From Clostridium zeae (GTDB lineage: Bacteria > Bacillota > Clostridia > Clostridiales > Clostridiaceae): 64,000 nucleotides of DNA. The translations under genes and the position numbers were made by a program. Under the pieces are notes generated by a model. It searched no databases. It was given only the letters and a program-made list of their open reading frames with translations, and was not told the DNA's origin. Where the stretch lies: the NCBI RefSeq assembly GCF_017312485.1, contig NZ_BMBA01000004.1, positions 333,562-397,561 on the forward strand. Reading direction: 5' to 3'. This document shows, in pieces, positions 16,731 through 26,270 of the stretch; the first letter of the stretch is position 1, and each line of letters opens with the position of its first letter.

Positions 16731-17024
16731 CTATATAAAATGAACAATAATCAATAAAACCAATATCTCTCTTATTATATTAATTATTAATTCTTTAGAA
16801 ATCCCTTCTTCAAGAAATTTTATTACGTAGTTGTATATCACATCGCATATAAAGAAAAATCCTGCTATTACTATACAAAATATAAAAACAAATTTGTATT
16901 GCTCAGTAGATCCAACTGTAAAAATATATAATAGAGCTGTAATAGCAATTAATGCGAATGCCATGGACATCAAATGTATCTTTCTTACCTTATCTTTAAA
17001 ATCTTCGCTTATTTTTATTCTCAT
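16731..17024 (-). CDS. small membrane protein, about three helices
   Basis: A 97-residue protein with hydrophobic segments near residues 19-36, 43-62 and 78-97, after a basic cytoplasmic N-terminus. No family is recognised. It lies 21 bases after the GNAT at 17046 and 32 bases before the Nudix gene, so the three may form an operon. Confidence 0.55.
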   Translation of the reverse strand: MRIKISEDFKDKVRKIHLMSMAFALIAITALLYIFTVGSTEQYKFVFIFCIVIAGFFFICDVIYNYVIKFLEEGISKELIINIIREILVLLIIVHFI

Positions 17025-17045
17025 CTATTCACCTTCCAAATCAAT

Positions 17046-17453
17046 TTATCGAATATATCCTACCATGTTCATATCTGCTAGTTTTTTAAGCTTGAAGGAT
17101 TGATAAAACTTATTATCTACTATGTCTTCTATATCTGTTACAACCATGAACATTCTTACCTTTGAGTATTTTTCCATTATTGTTTTAAAAAGATATGTAC
17201 CAATTCCATTCTTTTGATACTCTGGTTCAACGATTAAATCTTGCACTATCAAAATATGTTCCCCATCACCAACACATCTAATAAAGCCAATAAGTTTACA
17301 TTCGTCAAAGGCTCCCAGAATATATAATGAATTATCAAATGCTCTTATTAGTTTTTCATCATCTTTCAAATAAGCATTCCAAGATTCTTTTTTGTAAATA
17401 TCTTTTATAGATTCAATCATGGATGAGTCAATTTCCTTATAGCCAATCATCAA
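17046..17453 (-). CDS. GNAT family N-acetyltransferase
   Basis: A 135-residue single-domain GNAT. The acetyl-CoA loop is LIVEPEYQKNGIGTYLFKTI, preceded by the beta-strand GFIRCVGDGEHILIVQD and followed by FYQSFKLKKL. The layout is like YjaB/YitI-type proteins acting on small amines. There are two adjacent ATG codons at 17453 and 17450. Confidence 0.85.
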   Translation of the reverse strand: MMIGYKEIDSSMIESIKDIYKKESWNAYLKDDEKLIRAFDNSLYILGAFDECKLIGFIRCVGDGEHILIVQDLIVEPEYQKNGIGTYLFKTIMEKYSKVRMFMVVTDIEDIVDNKFYQSFKLKKLADMNMVGYIR

Positions 17454-17480
17454 TTTAATTTCTCCCCTTCAAACTGAAAC

Positions 17481-18071
17481 TTATAGCAGAAAATCCGTTT
17501 TATCGTCTTCAGTAATTTCTCTAATCACTTTACATGGAACACCTGCTGCTATTACATTTGCTGGAATGCTTTTTGTTACAACACTTCCTGAACCAATAAT
17601 TGTGTTATCCCCGATAATAACCCCTTGATTTATATGAACACCTGCCCCAATCCATACATTATTTCCAATCTTAACTTTCTTCGCATAACAAGCTCCAGCA
17701 GCTCTTTCCTGTGCATTCATCGCATGATTTGAGGTATAGATTCCAACTCTCGGACCAAATAACACGTTATCTCCTATCTCAATACCACCACCGTCGAGCA
17801 TTACGCAATCAAAGTTTTCATAAAAATTATCGCCAATAGAAATGTTATAGCCAAATTCACATCTAAAAGTAGGTTCAAAGTGTACTCCTTTTCCTACCTT
17901 GTTTAATAACTTTTCTAATATAGCCTCCCTTTCTTTTGATGATTTTCCAAAGCTATTGTTATACTCATTTGTAATAAAGACAGTTTTTTCTCTTGCTTCT
18001 ATCAGTTCTCTTGTTAAATCATTATACATTGCTCCGCTTAGAATAAATTGTCTTTGCTCTTCTAGATTCAA
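17481..18071 (-). CDS. sugar O-acetyltransferase (maltose/galactoside acetyltransferase family)
   Basis: A 196-residue left-handed beta-helix acetyltransferase. An N-terminal Mac domain (EEQRQFILSGAMYNDLTREL) is followed by hexapeptide repeats, with FEPTFRCEFGYNISIGDNFY, VGIYTSNHAMNAQERAAG (catalytic His), VWIGAGVHINQGVIIGDNT and the AAGVPCKVIREI closing loop. It acetylates a sugar hydroxyl with acetyl-CoA. The start is TTG at 18071, nine bases after AAGGAG. Confidence 0.88.
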   Translation of the reverse strand: MNLEEQRQFILSGAMYNDLTRELIEAREKTVFITNEYNNSFGKSSKEREAILEKLLNKVGKGVHFEPTFRCEFGYNISIGDNFYENFDCVMLDGGGIEIGDNVLFGPRVGIYTSNHAMNAQERAAGACYAKKVKIGNNVWIGAGVHINQGVIIGDNTIIGSGSVVTKSIPANVIAAGVPCKVIREITEDDKTDFLL

Positions 18072-18197
18072 GTCAATTCGCTCCTTCTCAAATTACTATT
18101 TATAGATAAACTACTTCATATTAGAATTTATTAAATATTTATCATATATACCTTTCAGGGATTCCATTCATCCCAAAGTAGGAAAATACTAATATTC

Positions 18198-18962
18198 CTA
18201 AATATACTTTTCAATTCTCTTAACCCAAATACTCATAATAAATTTTTGTGGAAGTACTTTAGATAGAAGATGCAGGTACTTTACACACAATGTACAAACT
18301 GACATATCCTTTCCTCTTTTTGCGTCTTTCATAGCTTTTATTGCAACCCTTTCTGCTGAAACAATACCATCAAACTTCACCTTAATGCCGTTTATTTCTT
18401 TCATCAATAACTCTGTATCAACCCAGCTCGGACACACCGCTGTTACTGTAATACCAGTCTTTTTCAATTCTATATTTAATGCTCTAGAGTAAGCTCTTTC
18501 AAACACCTTAGTTGACGCATATAAATTAAGATATGGTAATGGCTGAAAAGATGATGCAGAGGATATGTTAAGTATCCTACTTTCCTTTTTCATATATGGA
18601 ATACATAAGTTACATAGAATAGCTAGTGCACTGCAATTTATCTTAATAGTATCTTCAATTTCTTTTATCGCAAAATCATCATAAGTTCCCATTTTTGCAA
18701 CTCCAGCATTATTTATTAAAAATGCTATAACTGGTTTTTGTTGTTCTAACATTTTACCTATGGAAATTAACTCTTCTGTTTTAGATAAGTCCTTTGAAAT
18801 AGTGACTACTTTATTTCCTAATTCACCCTTTAAAGCAGCAAGCTTTTCTTGATTTCTCGCTATTGCCCAGACTTCGTCTACTTTTTCTTGAATCAATAAT
18901 TTGGTAAATTCTTTTCCGATACCACCACTTGCTCCTGTAACAATTGCAATTCTCTTTTCCAT
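18198..18962 (-). CDS. SDR family NAD(P)-dependent oxidoreductase
   Basis: A 254-residue short-chain dehydrogenase. The cofactor loop is TGASGGIGKEF, the NNAG motif is present (FLINNAGVAKMG), and catalysis is marked by LNISSASSFQPLPYLNLYAS with Y-x-x-S-T-K. An arginine after the second strand (AIARNQEKL) suggests NADP. The C-terminal ITVTAVCPSWVDTELL is typical of DltE/YqjQ-like members. The substrate is unknown. Confidence 0.87.
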   Translation of the reverse strand: MEKRIAIVTGASGGIGKEFTKLLIQEKVDEVWAIARNQEKLAALKGELGNKVVTISKDLSKTEELISIGKMLEQQKPVIAFLINNAGVAKMGTYDDFAIKEIEDTIKINCSALAILCNLCIPYMKKESRILNISSASSFQPLPYLNLYASTKVFERAYSRALNIELKKTGITVTAVCPSWVDTELLMKEINGIKVKFDGIVSAERVAIKAMKDAKRGKDMSVCTLCVKYLHLLSKVLPQKFIMSIWVKRIEKYI

Positions 18963-19118
18963 ACCCTTCTCCCCACATAATTAGTTTTTAATATCATATG
19001 ATACAATATTTAACGAATATAATTTTACAATCATTTATAAAGACCAATAAGCTACAATTTAACAAATTGGAATATATATTTCAATTATACATAGACGGAT
19101 ATTTAGACTCATAACCAC

Positions 19119-19589
19119 TTAACCTTTACGACTATTTTTTATTTTCATAGCAAATTCTTCGGCTTTTTTTAAATCCGTATCATTTGGTCTTCCTTTATTT
19201 AATCCACCAAATATATACTTTGTAAAATGATAGTCCATAAAGCCCTTACAGCAAAAATGTCCAATTACCTCAAAGCCTTTTTCAACTAACATTTTATAAA
19301 GAGTTTTATGAAAATTTTCTACTGGAACAGTAGCTGTTGAAAAAATGAAGGCTTTTTTATCAACTTGTTTATTAATTTTATTAACTAAATTTAATATACT
19401 TTTATGATGTGCTCCATCGTATATGCCAGAGCCAAAACCAATCAAGTCATATTCATCTATATTTTCAATACTAAAATCTTTTGGCTCTATGACTTCTGCC
19501 ACCAATATATTTCCAATTACATTTGCAATTTTAATGGTATTCTTGTGATGTATTGAAGTACAAACTATCAAAGCTTTACTACCTTCCAT
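19119..19589 (-). CDS. flavodoxin-domain protein
   Basis: A 156-residue protein with a flavodoxin-like fold. The phosphate loop is CTSIHHKNTIKIANV, and the GFGSGIYDGAHHKSILNLV segment corresponds to the 60s loop of FMN-binding flavodoxins. It ends with a segment (KGFMDYHFTKYIFGGLNKGR) usual in clostridial flavodoxin family proteins. It probably transfers electrons or helps reduce a small molecule. Confidence 0.82.
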   Translation of the reverse strand: MEGSKALIVCTSIHHKNTIKIANVIGNILVAEVIEPKDFSIENIDEYDLIGFGSGIYDGAHHKSILNLVNKINKQVDKKAFIFSTATVPVENFHKTLYKMLVEKGFEVIGHFCCKGFMDYHFTKYIFGGLNKGRPNDTDLKKAEEFAMKIKNSRKG

Positions 19590-19664
19590 CTTACTCCTCC
19601 TTATCTTGCATTTTTGACCTCACACTACAAATTAAATAAACAATCCTTATCTCACATTTATTTA

Positions 19665-19795
19665 CAAATATGCATTTATTTAATTATATACTACACCTAT
19701 AGAATTATTCAAATATCTAGAAGAATTGTACAAACGAAAAAGCAGTATAACCACTACCTCAAATAGTATTTATACTGCTCATTTATATTTAAATA
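19665..19795. repeat. dispersed terminator-bearing repeat, family 3 copy 2
   Basis: This shares the TTAATTATATACTA block and the hairpin plus the CATTTATATTTA tail with 2684-2835. It again lies between the 3' end of one minus-strand gene and the 5' end of the next. Confidence 0.55.
19735..19779 (-). terminator. intrinsic terminator
   Basis: AGCAGTATAA pairs with TTATACTGCT, with a T-run on the minus strand, downstream of the response regulator gene. Confidence 0.75.
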
Positions 19796-19808
19796 TATCT
19801 CATTAATC

Positions 19809-20432
19809 CTAAAAATTCTTCAAATAAAATATAGCCAATTGCGTCCTATCTCTAAGGCTCAGCTTCTCTAGAATATTGGTTATATAATTTCTTACAGTTC
19901 CCTCACCTAGAAAAAGCTTTTCTGCTATTTCCTTATTGGACATTCCTTCAGCGATTAAAGCTAAGGTCTCAAATTCTCTTTCAGACAGTCCAAAGCTTGA
20001 AGGCTTGTTTTTCTTTTCTTCTTTAAGCATGCCTGTAATTGAGTTAATTATATCTTTTTCAAACACTGCATTTCCTTTGAACACAGTCCTAAGGCTATCA
20101 ATAATACTATCTGAGGATTGATTTTTTAGTATGTAACCTTCAGCTCCATTTACCACAGCTTCTCTTATATATTCATCATCCTTAAAAGTAGTCAGCACTA
20201 CTACTTTTATATCCTGAAAGCTTTCTTTTATAAGCTTTGTTCCAAGGACTCCATCCATAATAGGCATTCGTATGTCCATAAGTACGATATCTGGCTGCTC
20301 TACCTTACAAAGTTCAAAGGCTTCCATGCCGTTTTTTGCTGTCCCGATTACCTCCATGTCTGTTTCAAGATCTATAAGCAGCTTTAAGCTGTCTCTGATT
20401 AAACCGTCATCATCAACTATTATTACCTTCAT
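19809..20432 (-). CDS. LuxR/NarL-type response regulator
   Basis: A 207-residue regulator. The receiver domain has the acidic pocket IVDDDGL, the phosphorylation site in DIVLMDIRMPIMDG, then VVLTTFKDDEY and the lysine in YILKNQSS. The C-terminal helix-turn-helix reads LSEREFETLALIAEGMSNKE and IAEKLFLGEGTVRNYITNIL. Its start overlaps the 3' end of the kinase gene by 20 bases, so the two are translated together. The nearby ABC-2 exporter and its upstream palindrome are plausible targets. Confidence 0.92.
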   Translation of the reverse strand: MKVIIVDDDGLIRDSLKLLIDLETDMEVIGTAKNGMEAFELCKVEQPDIVLMDIRMPIMDGVLGTKLIKESFQDIKVVVLTTFKDDEYIREAVVNGAEGYILKNQSSDSIIDSLRTVFKGNAVFEKDIINSITGMLKEEKKNKPSSFGLSEREFETLALIAEGMSNKEIAEKLFLGEGTVRNYITNILEKLSLRDRTQLAIFYLKNF

Positions 20433-21546
20433 TTAATTCTTCCCCCTTATCTTTTTCAAGTGGAATTACATAAAGTATTATAAAACCATTTTCTCCGCTG
20501 AAGGAAACTGTCCCTCCAAGGTTTTTGATCCTTTCTCTTATACCCATTAGCCCAAAGCCCTCTTTAAGGCTTGCACACCCTTCTCCATCATCTTTTATAT
20601 ACACTCTTACAGCCTTATCCATAACATCAATTTTAATATCTATAGCAGTTGCCTTTGAATATTTATAGGCATTTGTTAGCGCTTCTTTAATATCTGAACT
20701 TATAGTTTCAAGAACATTTGCTGGAAGGCTTTTAAAATCTCCTGAATGTTTAAAGTTTACTGTGCAATAAATAAAATTATTAATAATGCTTTCTATATAC
20801 TCCAGTCCCATTGGACTGCTTGGCTTAATGTTATGAACTGTATTTCTCATAACATCTAAGGAATCAGATAATCTTCTGATGGAGTCCTCAAGAAGGCTAT
20901 CAGACTTTTCCTCATCCCTAGTCTTCAGTTTTTGCACTACCTGTAGTTGAAGCAAAATCCCTGCAAGACTATGTCCTACGGTATCATGAATCTCCCTTGC
21001 GATCCTATTTCTCTCTCTAATTTCTGCGATATAAGCCGCCTCTTTAGCTGAGTTTAAAAGCTTTTGCTTTGCAGCTTCAAGCTCATACCTATATCTTCTT
21101 TCATTATCATAAGTTTCTTTAAAAGAACTTATATTATTACTAAACTTTAAGGTGAGATATCCAACTATGAAAGCCATAAAGATTAGAACTAATATCTCTA
21201 TACTACTATTGAGCCCTGAAAAGTAAATAGCGAGCAATGCTGTTGGCAAAGCAAAGTACCTAAAGTCTTTACTTCCTGCATCATATGCAATGAGGGAATA
21301 TAAAAAGGTAAAATTATAACTGTATGTACATCCAACTGTTATAACTATAGCTTCTATTATAAGAATCTGCCAAGTAACCTTGTATTTATGCTTAAATATA
21401 TTAACAGCAGCTATTAAAAGAAGCACTGAAACTTCAAGAGCTGATGCATTTCTTTGAATTATAAACTTGCCTATGACTGCTGCAAAAATTAATATCCTAA
21501 TTAAGTACTCCATATTCCTCACCTTTTTAAGATCTTCTTTATTCAT
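20413..21546 (-). CDS. sensor histidine kinase (HisKA_3 type)
   Basis: A 377-residue kinase. About five hydrophobic helices occupy residues 12-140. The dimerisation/phosphoacceptor box is RNRIAREIHDTVGHSLAGIL with the active histidine, and the ATP-binding domain includes SSDIKEALTNAYKYSKATA, DDGEG and EGFGLMGIRERIKNLGG. There is no large extracellular sensor, as in DesK/LnrJ-type kinases that sense membrane-active compounds. It is encoded with the response regulator at 19809. Confidence 0.9.
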   Translation of the reverse strand: MNKEDLKKVRNMEYLIRILIFAAVIGKFIIQRNASALEVSVLLLIAAVNIFKHKYKVTWQILIIEAIVITVGCTYSYNFTFLYSLIAYDAGSKDFRYFALPTALLAIYFSGLNSSIEILVLIFMAFIVGYLTLKFSNNISSFKETYDNERRYRYELEAAKQKLLNSAKEAAYIAEIRERNRIAREIHDTVGHSLAGILLQLQVVQKLKTRDEEKSDSLLEDSIRRLSDSLDVMRNTVHNIKPSSPMGLEYIESIINNFIYCTVNFKHSGDFKSLPANVLETISSDIKEALTNAYKYSKATAIDIKIDVMDKAVRVYIKDDGEGCASLKEGFGLMGIRERIKNLGGTVSFSGENGFIILYVIPLEKDKGEELNEGNNS

Positions 21547-21638
21547 ATTGGTGCATAACTTTATCTTAGGCTATGATATTGTATAGTGTTGATAATTTTA
21601 TATATACTTTACGAAAATTGTATATTTAATTATTTTTC

Positions 21639-22124
21639 TTAATATAGAATCATAACCCCAAATTCAATTTTTCCAAACTCCGATATACTTTCAAAAGAAT
21701 ATACCTTTTTGAAACCTACTCGTTGATATACTTTTATTGCACGTTGATTAAAATTTGCTACTGTCAAACGAAATTTTTTTGCTGATAGTTTATTTCGTGC
21801 AAAATTTAACCCACTATTAAAAAACTTTTCCCCTAACCCTTGACCACACAAGTTCGGTTTTATTCCCAAACCAATATCTGTAATATCTTTCAAATCATAA
21901 GCACCAAACTGATTTCCTGCTGGTACTTGAGCAGCTTCACCAAAGCAATAATACCCTACAAGATTATTTTCTATGTCTAAAGCTGAATAATAATAACCAT
22001 TAAGAAGTTCCTTTATACAATTCTCACTTTCATCCATACTATAAATTGAATAAGGTTCTTTATAAATCCATTTTGAAATTTGTTTTGCTTCCTCATAATT
22101 CATTTGTTTTATATTTAGTTTCAT
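21639..22124 (-). CDS. GNAT family N-acetyltransferase
   Basis: A 161-residue GNAT. It has YYCFGEAAQVPAGNQFGAYD, the acetyl-CoA loop GLGIKPNLCGQGLGEKFFNS and then TVANFNQRAIKVYQRVGFKK (motif B). The layout is similar to RimI-like N-terminal acetyltransferases. It lies between the ABC exporter and the two-component system but has no obvious role in either. Confidence 0.85.
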   Translation of the reverse strand: MKLNIKQMNYEEAKQISKWIYKEPYSIYSMDESENCIKELLNGYYYSALDIENNLVGYYCFGEAAQVPAGNQFGAYDLKDITDIGLGIKPNLCGQGLGEKFFNSGLNFARNKLSAKKFRLTVANFNQRAIKVYQRVGFKKVYSFESISEFGKIEFGVMILY

Positions 22125-22162
22125 AATAAATCTCCCATTATTTAAAATAAAGTAATATAAAA

Positions 22163-22669
22163 TTATTCAATAGCCATCTCGTATCTATATTCATCTAGTT
22201 TTTTACCAATAGTTATTTCCTTGACTGTTCCATCATGTCTAAAGCCAATTTTTTCATAGAATTTTCTTGCCCTTATATTTTCTTCAAGAACCCATAAGGT
22301 AACTCGCTTATAATTTCTTTTCTTTAATTCATTTAGACCCCATTTAATTAATTCAGAACCTATTCCAATACTCCAATGTTCTGGTAGTAAATATATACCC
22401 CATATTTCACCACAAGCATCATCTTTATCTGTATCTCTGCATCTTCCAATACATATAAATCCAGCTGCTACATCATCCTTAAGTATAATAGCGTCTTCTT
22501 CCTGCCTATTTGTCAGTGCCTTTTCAAAGTATTTTTCTCTCTTTTCAGCAGTAATATTTTCTAATACTTCATCTGGTACTATACCTTTATATGCAATCTT
22601 CCATGATCTTGAATGTATTTCTCCTAATATTTTAGCATCATTTATTTCAGCATAACGAATTCTAATCAT
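22163..22669 (-). CDS. GNAT family N-acetyltransferase
   Basis: A 168-residue GNAT. Motifs: IRYAEINDAKILGEIHSRSW at the start, EIWGIYLLPEHWSIGIGSEL as the acetyl-CoA loop, then VLEENIRARKFYEKIGFRHD. The start at 22669 is chosen because a GGGGGG site lies five bases before it; the frame opens eight codons earlier without a site. It is 38 bases upstream of the next GNAT gene and may be co-transcribed with it. Confidence 0.87.
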   Translation of the reverse strand: MIRIRYAEINDAKILGEIHSRSWKIAYKGIVPDEVLENITAEKREKYFEKALTNRQEEDAIILKDDVAAGFICIGRCRDTDKDDACGEIWGIYLLPEHWSIGIGSELIKWGLNELKKRNYKRVTLWVLEENIRARKFYEKIGFRHDGTVKEITIGKKLDEYRYEMAIE

Positions 22670-22693
22670 AATAGCCCCCCATTTATTCAACAT

Positions 22694-22953
22694 ATCCTAT
22701 GATTATTTAATTATGTAATTATTTTACTTATTTATATCGAATTTGTCTAATAAAAAAAGCATAAAATCACCTTATGTTTTAGTTTATTGTAAATGAAACA
22801 AAAGCTAAAAACACGTAGGTCAAATTATGCTTGAATTTATTTTATTCCAATACCAACTATTATCAATGATATACTTCAGTTTAATCTACAATGCTTAGCT
22901 GTAATAATTTACTATAAGTCAACCCCTGCATCGGTCATTGGAATATAGCTTCA
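22694..22953. other. intergenic region with a weak terminator
   Basis: No gene is seen. ACATAA and TTATG arms with a T-run on the minus strand at about 22750-22785 may end the exporter operon. Confidence 0.35.
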
Positions 22954-24063
22954 TTAAACATTTTCTGAGTATACCTTTCCCCAGGAAGAAATCATGAAAA
23001 ATACTATTGTGAACAACAGAAGCACTCCAAGTTCCATAGTTACAGACGTTATTGATGAGGAAGTAAGTAGTTTATTTATACCATCTGTAAGCCAATATGC
23101 TGGCGTAAACTTTCCTATTGTTAGTAGCACATCAGGCATATATTCCTTTGGCCAGAAAAGACCACCCAACATGCCTATTAAAGTTGTTGCAACCATTCCT
23201 AAAGCTGCAGCTTGTTTAACATTTCTTGAAATGCTTCCTATAGCAAGGGACAATGCAACACAGGTAGCAGCATAAAGTGCAAAAATAAGAAACATATTTA
23301 TTTCTGTTGCTCCAAGCTGAACCTTATATACCCTTGTCATGAACTGAAAAGCTACACTTATTTGCACAAGTAATACAAATAGGAAGCTTAAAATATTTTG
23401 CAGCATATAGCTTAAGTTTTTTAGAGGCGAAGCAAACATTCGAATATAGGTATTATTTTTCTTGTCTTCAAGAATAAGATTAGTTGAGAAGGTTGCAAGT
23501 AAAAGCATGGTATAACCTAACAGTCCTAATGCAATCCTTTCTTTTTGACCATCTCCACCCTGAGCCCCAAAGATAATTGTTTCAGTTTTAAAATTACCTT
23601 TCTCATATTCCTTCATTGAAGAGTAAAATAGTTCTTTGTTTCCTTTTGTATTATTAGAAATATTCTTAGCTGCACTAATATAATTTTCTATATATAGCTT
23701 AACTGCAGAAGCTACATTTACCTCATCAGCTCTGTAGGTTTTAAGCTTCACATCCTTACCACTTAACATATCTTCCGTAAAACCTTTATCTATCACAATT
23801 CCATAGGCTAAGGATTTATTCATAATAGCTGTTTTCATAATATCTTCAGACATAATGTCTACATCACTTTTTCCCTGAAGCCCTTTTATAAAGCTCTGAG
23901 TAAACTCTGTATTGTCCTTATCTACAACTCCTACATCTACGGTGACTCCCTTTGTACCTAAGCTAAAAGCAACAATTATAAAAATTATTGGCGCCCCAAA
24001 TATTATTACTCTATTTAATCTTCTCTTAAATATCCTTTTTAAATTTGTAAGAAAGATTGTCAT
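22954..24063 (-). CDS. ABC-2 type exporter permease (second subunit)
   Basis: A 369-residue membrane protein. One helix near residues 18-36 is followed by a large external domain (to about residue 175) and five to six helices, the layout of ABC-2 (YhfE/LnrN-like) permeases. It includes GLLGYTMLLLATFSTNLILE and GMLGGLFWPKEYMPDVL. Its start overlaps the previous gene by four bases (ATGA). It works with the permease at 24060 and the ATPase at 25230. The substrate is unknown, possibly a membrane-active antibiotic. Confidence 0.85.
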   Translation of the reverse strand: MTIFLTNLKRIFKRRLNRVIIFGAPIIFIIVAFSLGTKGVTVDVGVVDKDNTEFTQSFIKGLQGKSDVDIMSEDIMKTAIMNKSLAYGIVIDKGFTEDMLSGKDVKLKTYRADEVNVASAVKLYIENYISAAKNISNNTKGNKELFYSSMKEYEKGNFKTETIIFGAQGGDGQKERIALGLLGYTMLLLATFSTNLILEDKKNNTYIRMFASPLKNLSYMLQNILSFLFVLLVQISVAFQFMTRVYKVQLGATEINMFLIFALYAATCVALSLAIGSISRNVKQAAALGMVATTLIGMLGGLFWPKEYMPDVLLTIGKFTPAYWLTDGINKLLTSSSITSVTMELGVLLLFTIVFFMISSWGKVYSENV

Positions 24064-25220
24064 CTTACACTCCTCCTTTCAACTGTGATAAAACATAGGA
24101 AAAACAGCGCTGAAAATGCCCAAAGCATTGCTATATACCCAAAAGTATTAAAGAAGTGAATATTTACACTGTAGTGATTTGAATATATCACATTGAACAA
24201 AGCAGCTTGAGGATAGAAGTTTGGTGAAAGATGCATAAACACTGATTCACCTAAATCCCTAGTCAAAAGCACCGCATAGCCACCTGCACCGAAAGTAAAA
24301 ACATTATTTAAAATGTTTAATATTCCTGAGGCCTTACTTCCGTTGCCCACAACCATAGCGACAAACATTCCAAATACAGTAGAAAATACTGCTGCACTTA
24401 TAATAATAATTGCAATCATACCAAAGTTATTTCCCCAGTTTACTTTATAAACAAGTTTACTAAATACTATGATAATCACAGCTTTGATAAATATATCAAA
24501 CACACAGCCTAGTATCTTTCCTGCTAACCTTTCATAAGGCTTTATAGGAGTTGCCTTAATTCTCACCGCCACATCATAAAAATAATCCTCCGAAATCACC
24601 TCACCAGCAAAGCCTGAAGAACTCATTATTGCTAACACAAGCATAGCTACTGCATAATAATCTATGCCTCTTGGAGAATTTCCTTCAGTAGAAAGTATAT
24701 TTTCATCCACTGCATTGTACCTAGTATAACTAAGGCTATTACTTGAATTAATCTTAGACACAGCCATTATTGTATTCCCTGCAGAGTTGTAGGCATCTAT
24801 TATATTTTCAATCATTGTATTTTTAAAATCAGCATATTTTGTATTATAAATTTTAATATTTGTTTCTTCTCCAGACTTTATTTTTTCTGAATAATCCTGT
24901 GGTACATATATTAGAGAAAGTGCCTTTTTATCATTAACTAATTTTTCTCCTTCAGCTATTGAAGCTACCACCTTAACATTTAGTAATTCTTTAATCTCAT
25001 CATTTTCAAGGAATCCTTCAAACTCTTTTCCAAAAGCTCCACTATCAAGATTGAGGTAACAAATATCAAGCTTATCTAATTTTGTACTCTGAAAACGGCT
25101 ATCAAGAGCAGTTCCAAGTACAATAATCATAAGAATCGGCATCAATATAGAACTGAGTAAAGCTTTCTTGTCCCTTAAATTTCGCTCAATTGTATTTAGT
25201 GCTATATAGAATATATTCAT
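24060..25220 (-). CDS. ABC-2 type exporter permease (first subunit)
   Basis: A 386-residue permease with one N-terminal helix (LLSSILMPILMIIVLGTAL), a large extracytoplasmic domain and five C-terminal helices. The family segment IMSSSGFAGEVISEDYFYDV is followed by RIKATPIKPYERLAGKILG, typical of ABC-2 proteins. It is homologous in layout to the second permease, which suggests a heterodimer. It lies nine bases after the ATPase gene. Confidence 0.86.
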   Translation of the reverse strand: MNIFYIALNTIERNLRDKKALLSSILMPILMIIVLGTALDSRFQSTKLDKLDICYLNLDSGAFGKEFEGFLENDEIKELLNVKVVASIAEGEKLVNDKKALSLIYVPQDYSEKIKSGEETNIKIYNTKYADFKNTMIENIIDAYNSAGNTIMAVSKINSSNSLSYTRYNAVDENILSTEGNSPRGIDYYAVAMLVLAIMSSSGFAGEVISEDYFYDVAVRIKATPIKPYERLAGKILGCVFDIFIKAVIIIVFSKLVYKVNWGNNFGMIAIIIISAAVFSTVFGMFVAMVVGNGSKASGILNILNNVFTFGAGGYAVLLTRDLGESVFMHLSPNFYPQAALFNVIYSNHYSVNIHFFNTFGYIAMLWAFSALFFLCFITVERRSVR

Positions 25221-25229
25221 GATTCCCCC

Positions 25230-26162
25230 CTAATCCCTTAACTTTCTTCCAGTAAGAGTTAAGAATACCCCTTCAAGGCTTGGCTTATCAACATCTATTC
25301 CTACTATTTCACTACTTGAATTGTTAATGGAATCTATTATCCTGCTCAAGTTTTTGCTGCCTTTTTGAGATATCACCGTAAGTTTTCTATCCTCAAGTAC
25401 GCAGTCCATAACACCTGATATTCTTTTAATCTGCTCGATCATAGTATAATTGACATTTGAAAGAGTAACAGTTACTTTTTCATCTACATCTATTAGTGAC
25501 TTTAACTCATCCTTGGTTCCTTTTGCTATGACCTTTCCACGATCCATTATAGTTATATCAGAACACAGCTCCTCTATCTCCTCCATGTAGTGAGAGGTGT
25601 AGATAACTGTTGATCCGCTTTTATTAAGCTGCCTTACTGAATCTAATATGTGATTTCTTGATTGTGGATCTATTCCTACAGTAGGTTCATCCATTATTAT
25701 AAGCTTTGGCTTATGAACAATGGCACAGGCTATATTGAGCCTTCTTTGCATACCACCAGAGTATTTATCTGGATAATCCTTTTTTCTATCTAAAAGTCCT
25801 GTGAATTCTAAAGCTTCTTCAACTCTTGATTTTAATATACTACCTCTAAGTCCATAAAGCTTGCCAAAAAACTCTACATTTTCATAAGCTTTAAGATCAT
25901 TAAAAATAGCAATATTCTGAGGAACTATACCAATATTCCTCTTAATCTCCATCTCATCCTTATCTAAACTTTTCCCAAAGATCTTTACCTCTCCACTATC
26001 TATTTTGCTTAGTCCCAAAATAGTATTGATAGTTGTAGTTTTACCTGCGCCATTTGGTCCAAGAAGTCCAAATATCTCTCCTTCTTTTATTGATAAACTT
26101 AAATTATCTACTGCAATAAAATCCTTATATCTTTTAACAAGATTATTAATCTCAACAATCAT
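25230..26162 (-). CDS. ABC transporter ATP-binding protein (ABC-2 exporter)
   Basis: A 310-residue ATPase. Walker A is GLLGPNGAGKTTTINT, the signature is YSGGMQRRLNIACAI, Walker B is LIIMDEPTVGIDPQSR, and the switch histidine is in YTSHYMEE. A C-terminal extension of about 90 residues is typical of DrrA/LnrL-type exporters. It is the first gene of a three-gene operon. The arrangement of ATPase, two permeases, histidine kinase and LuxR regulator resembles the linearmycin-resistance LnrLMN/LnrJK systems. Confidence 0.92.
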   Translation of the reverse strand: MIVEINNLVKRYKDFIAVDNLSLSIKEGEIFGLLGPNGAGKTTTINTILGLSKIDSGEVKIFGKSLDKDEMEIKRNIGIVPQNIAIFNDLKAYENVEFFGKLYGLRGSILKSRVEEALEFTGLLDRKKDYPDKYSGGMQRRLNIACAIVHKPKLIIMDEPTVGIDPQSRNHILDSVRQLNKSGSTVIYTSHYMEEIEELCSDITIMDRGKVIAKGTKDELKSLIDVDEKVTVTLSNVNYTMIEQIKRISGVMDCVLEDRKLTVISQKGSKNLSRIIDSINNSSSEIVGIDVDKPSLEGVFLTLTGRKLRD

Positions 26163-26246
26163 CTTTTTATACCCCCAACATCTTTTTCTAATCTTATAAT
26201 ACGCTAATAGAGGTAATGAAAATAGTGAGTTAAATTACTTTCCAAT

Positions 26247-26260
26247 ATGACAAATGTCAT
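26247..26260. promoter_or_regulatory. candidate response-regulator operator
   Basis: The 14-base palindrome ATGACAAATGTCAT lies 85 bases upstream of the exporter operon start. Two-fold symmetric sites of this size are usual for NarL/LuxR-type response regulators, and one is encoded at 19809. Confidence 0.5.
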
Positions 26261-26270
26261 TTTGATGCAG

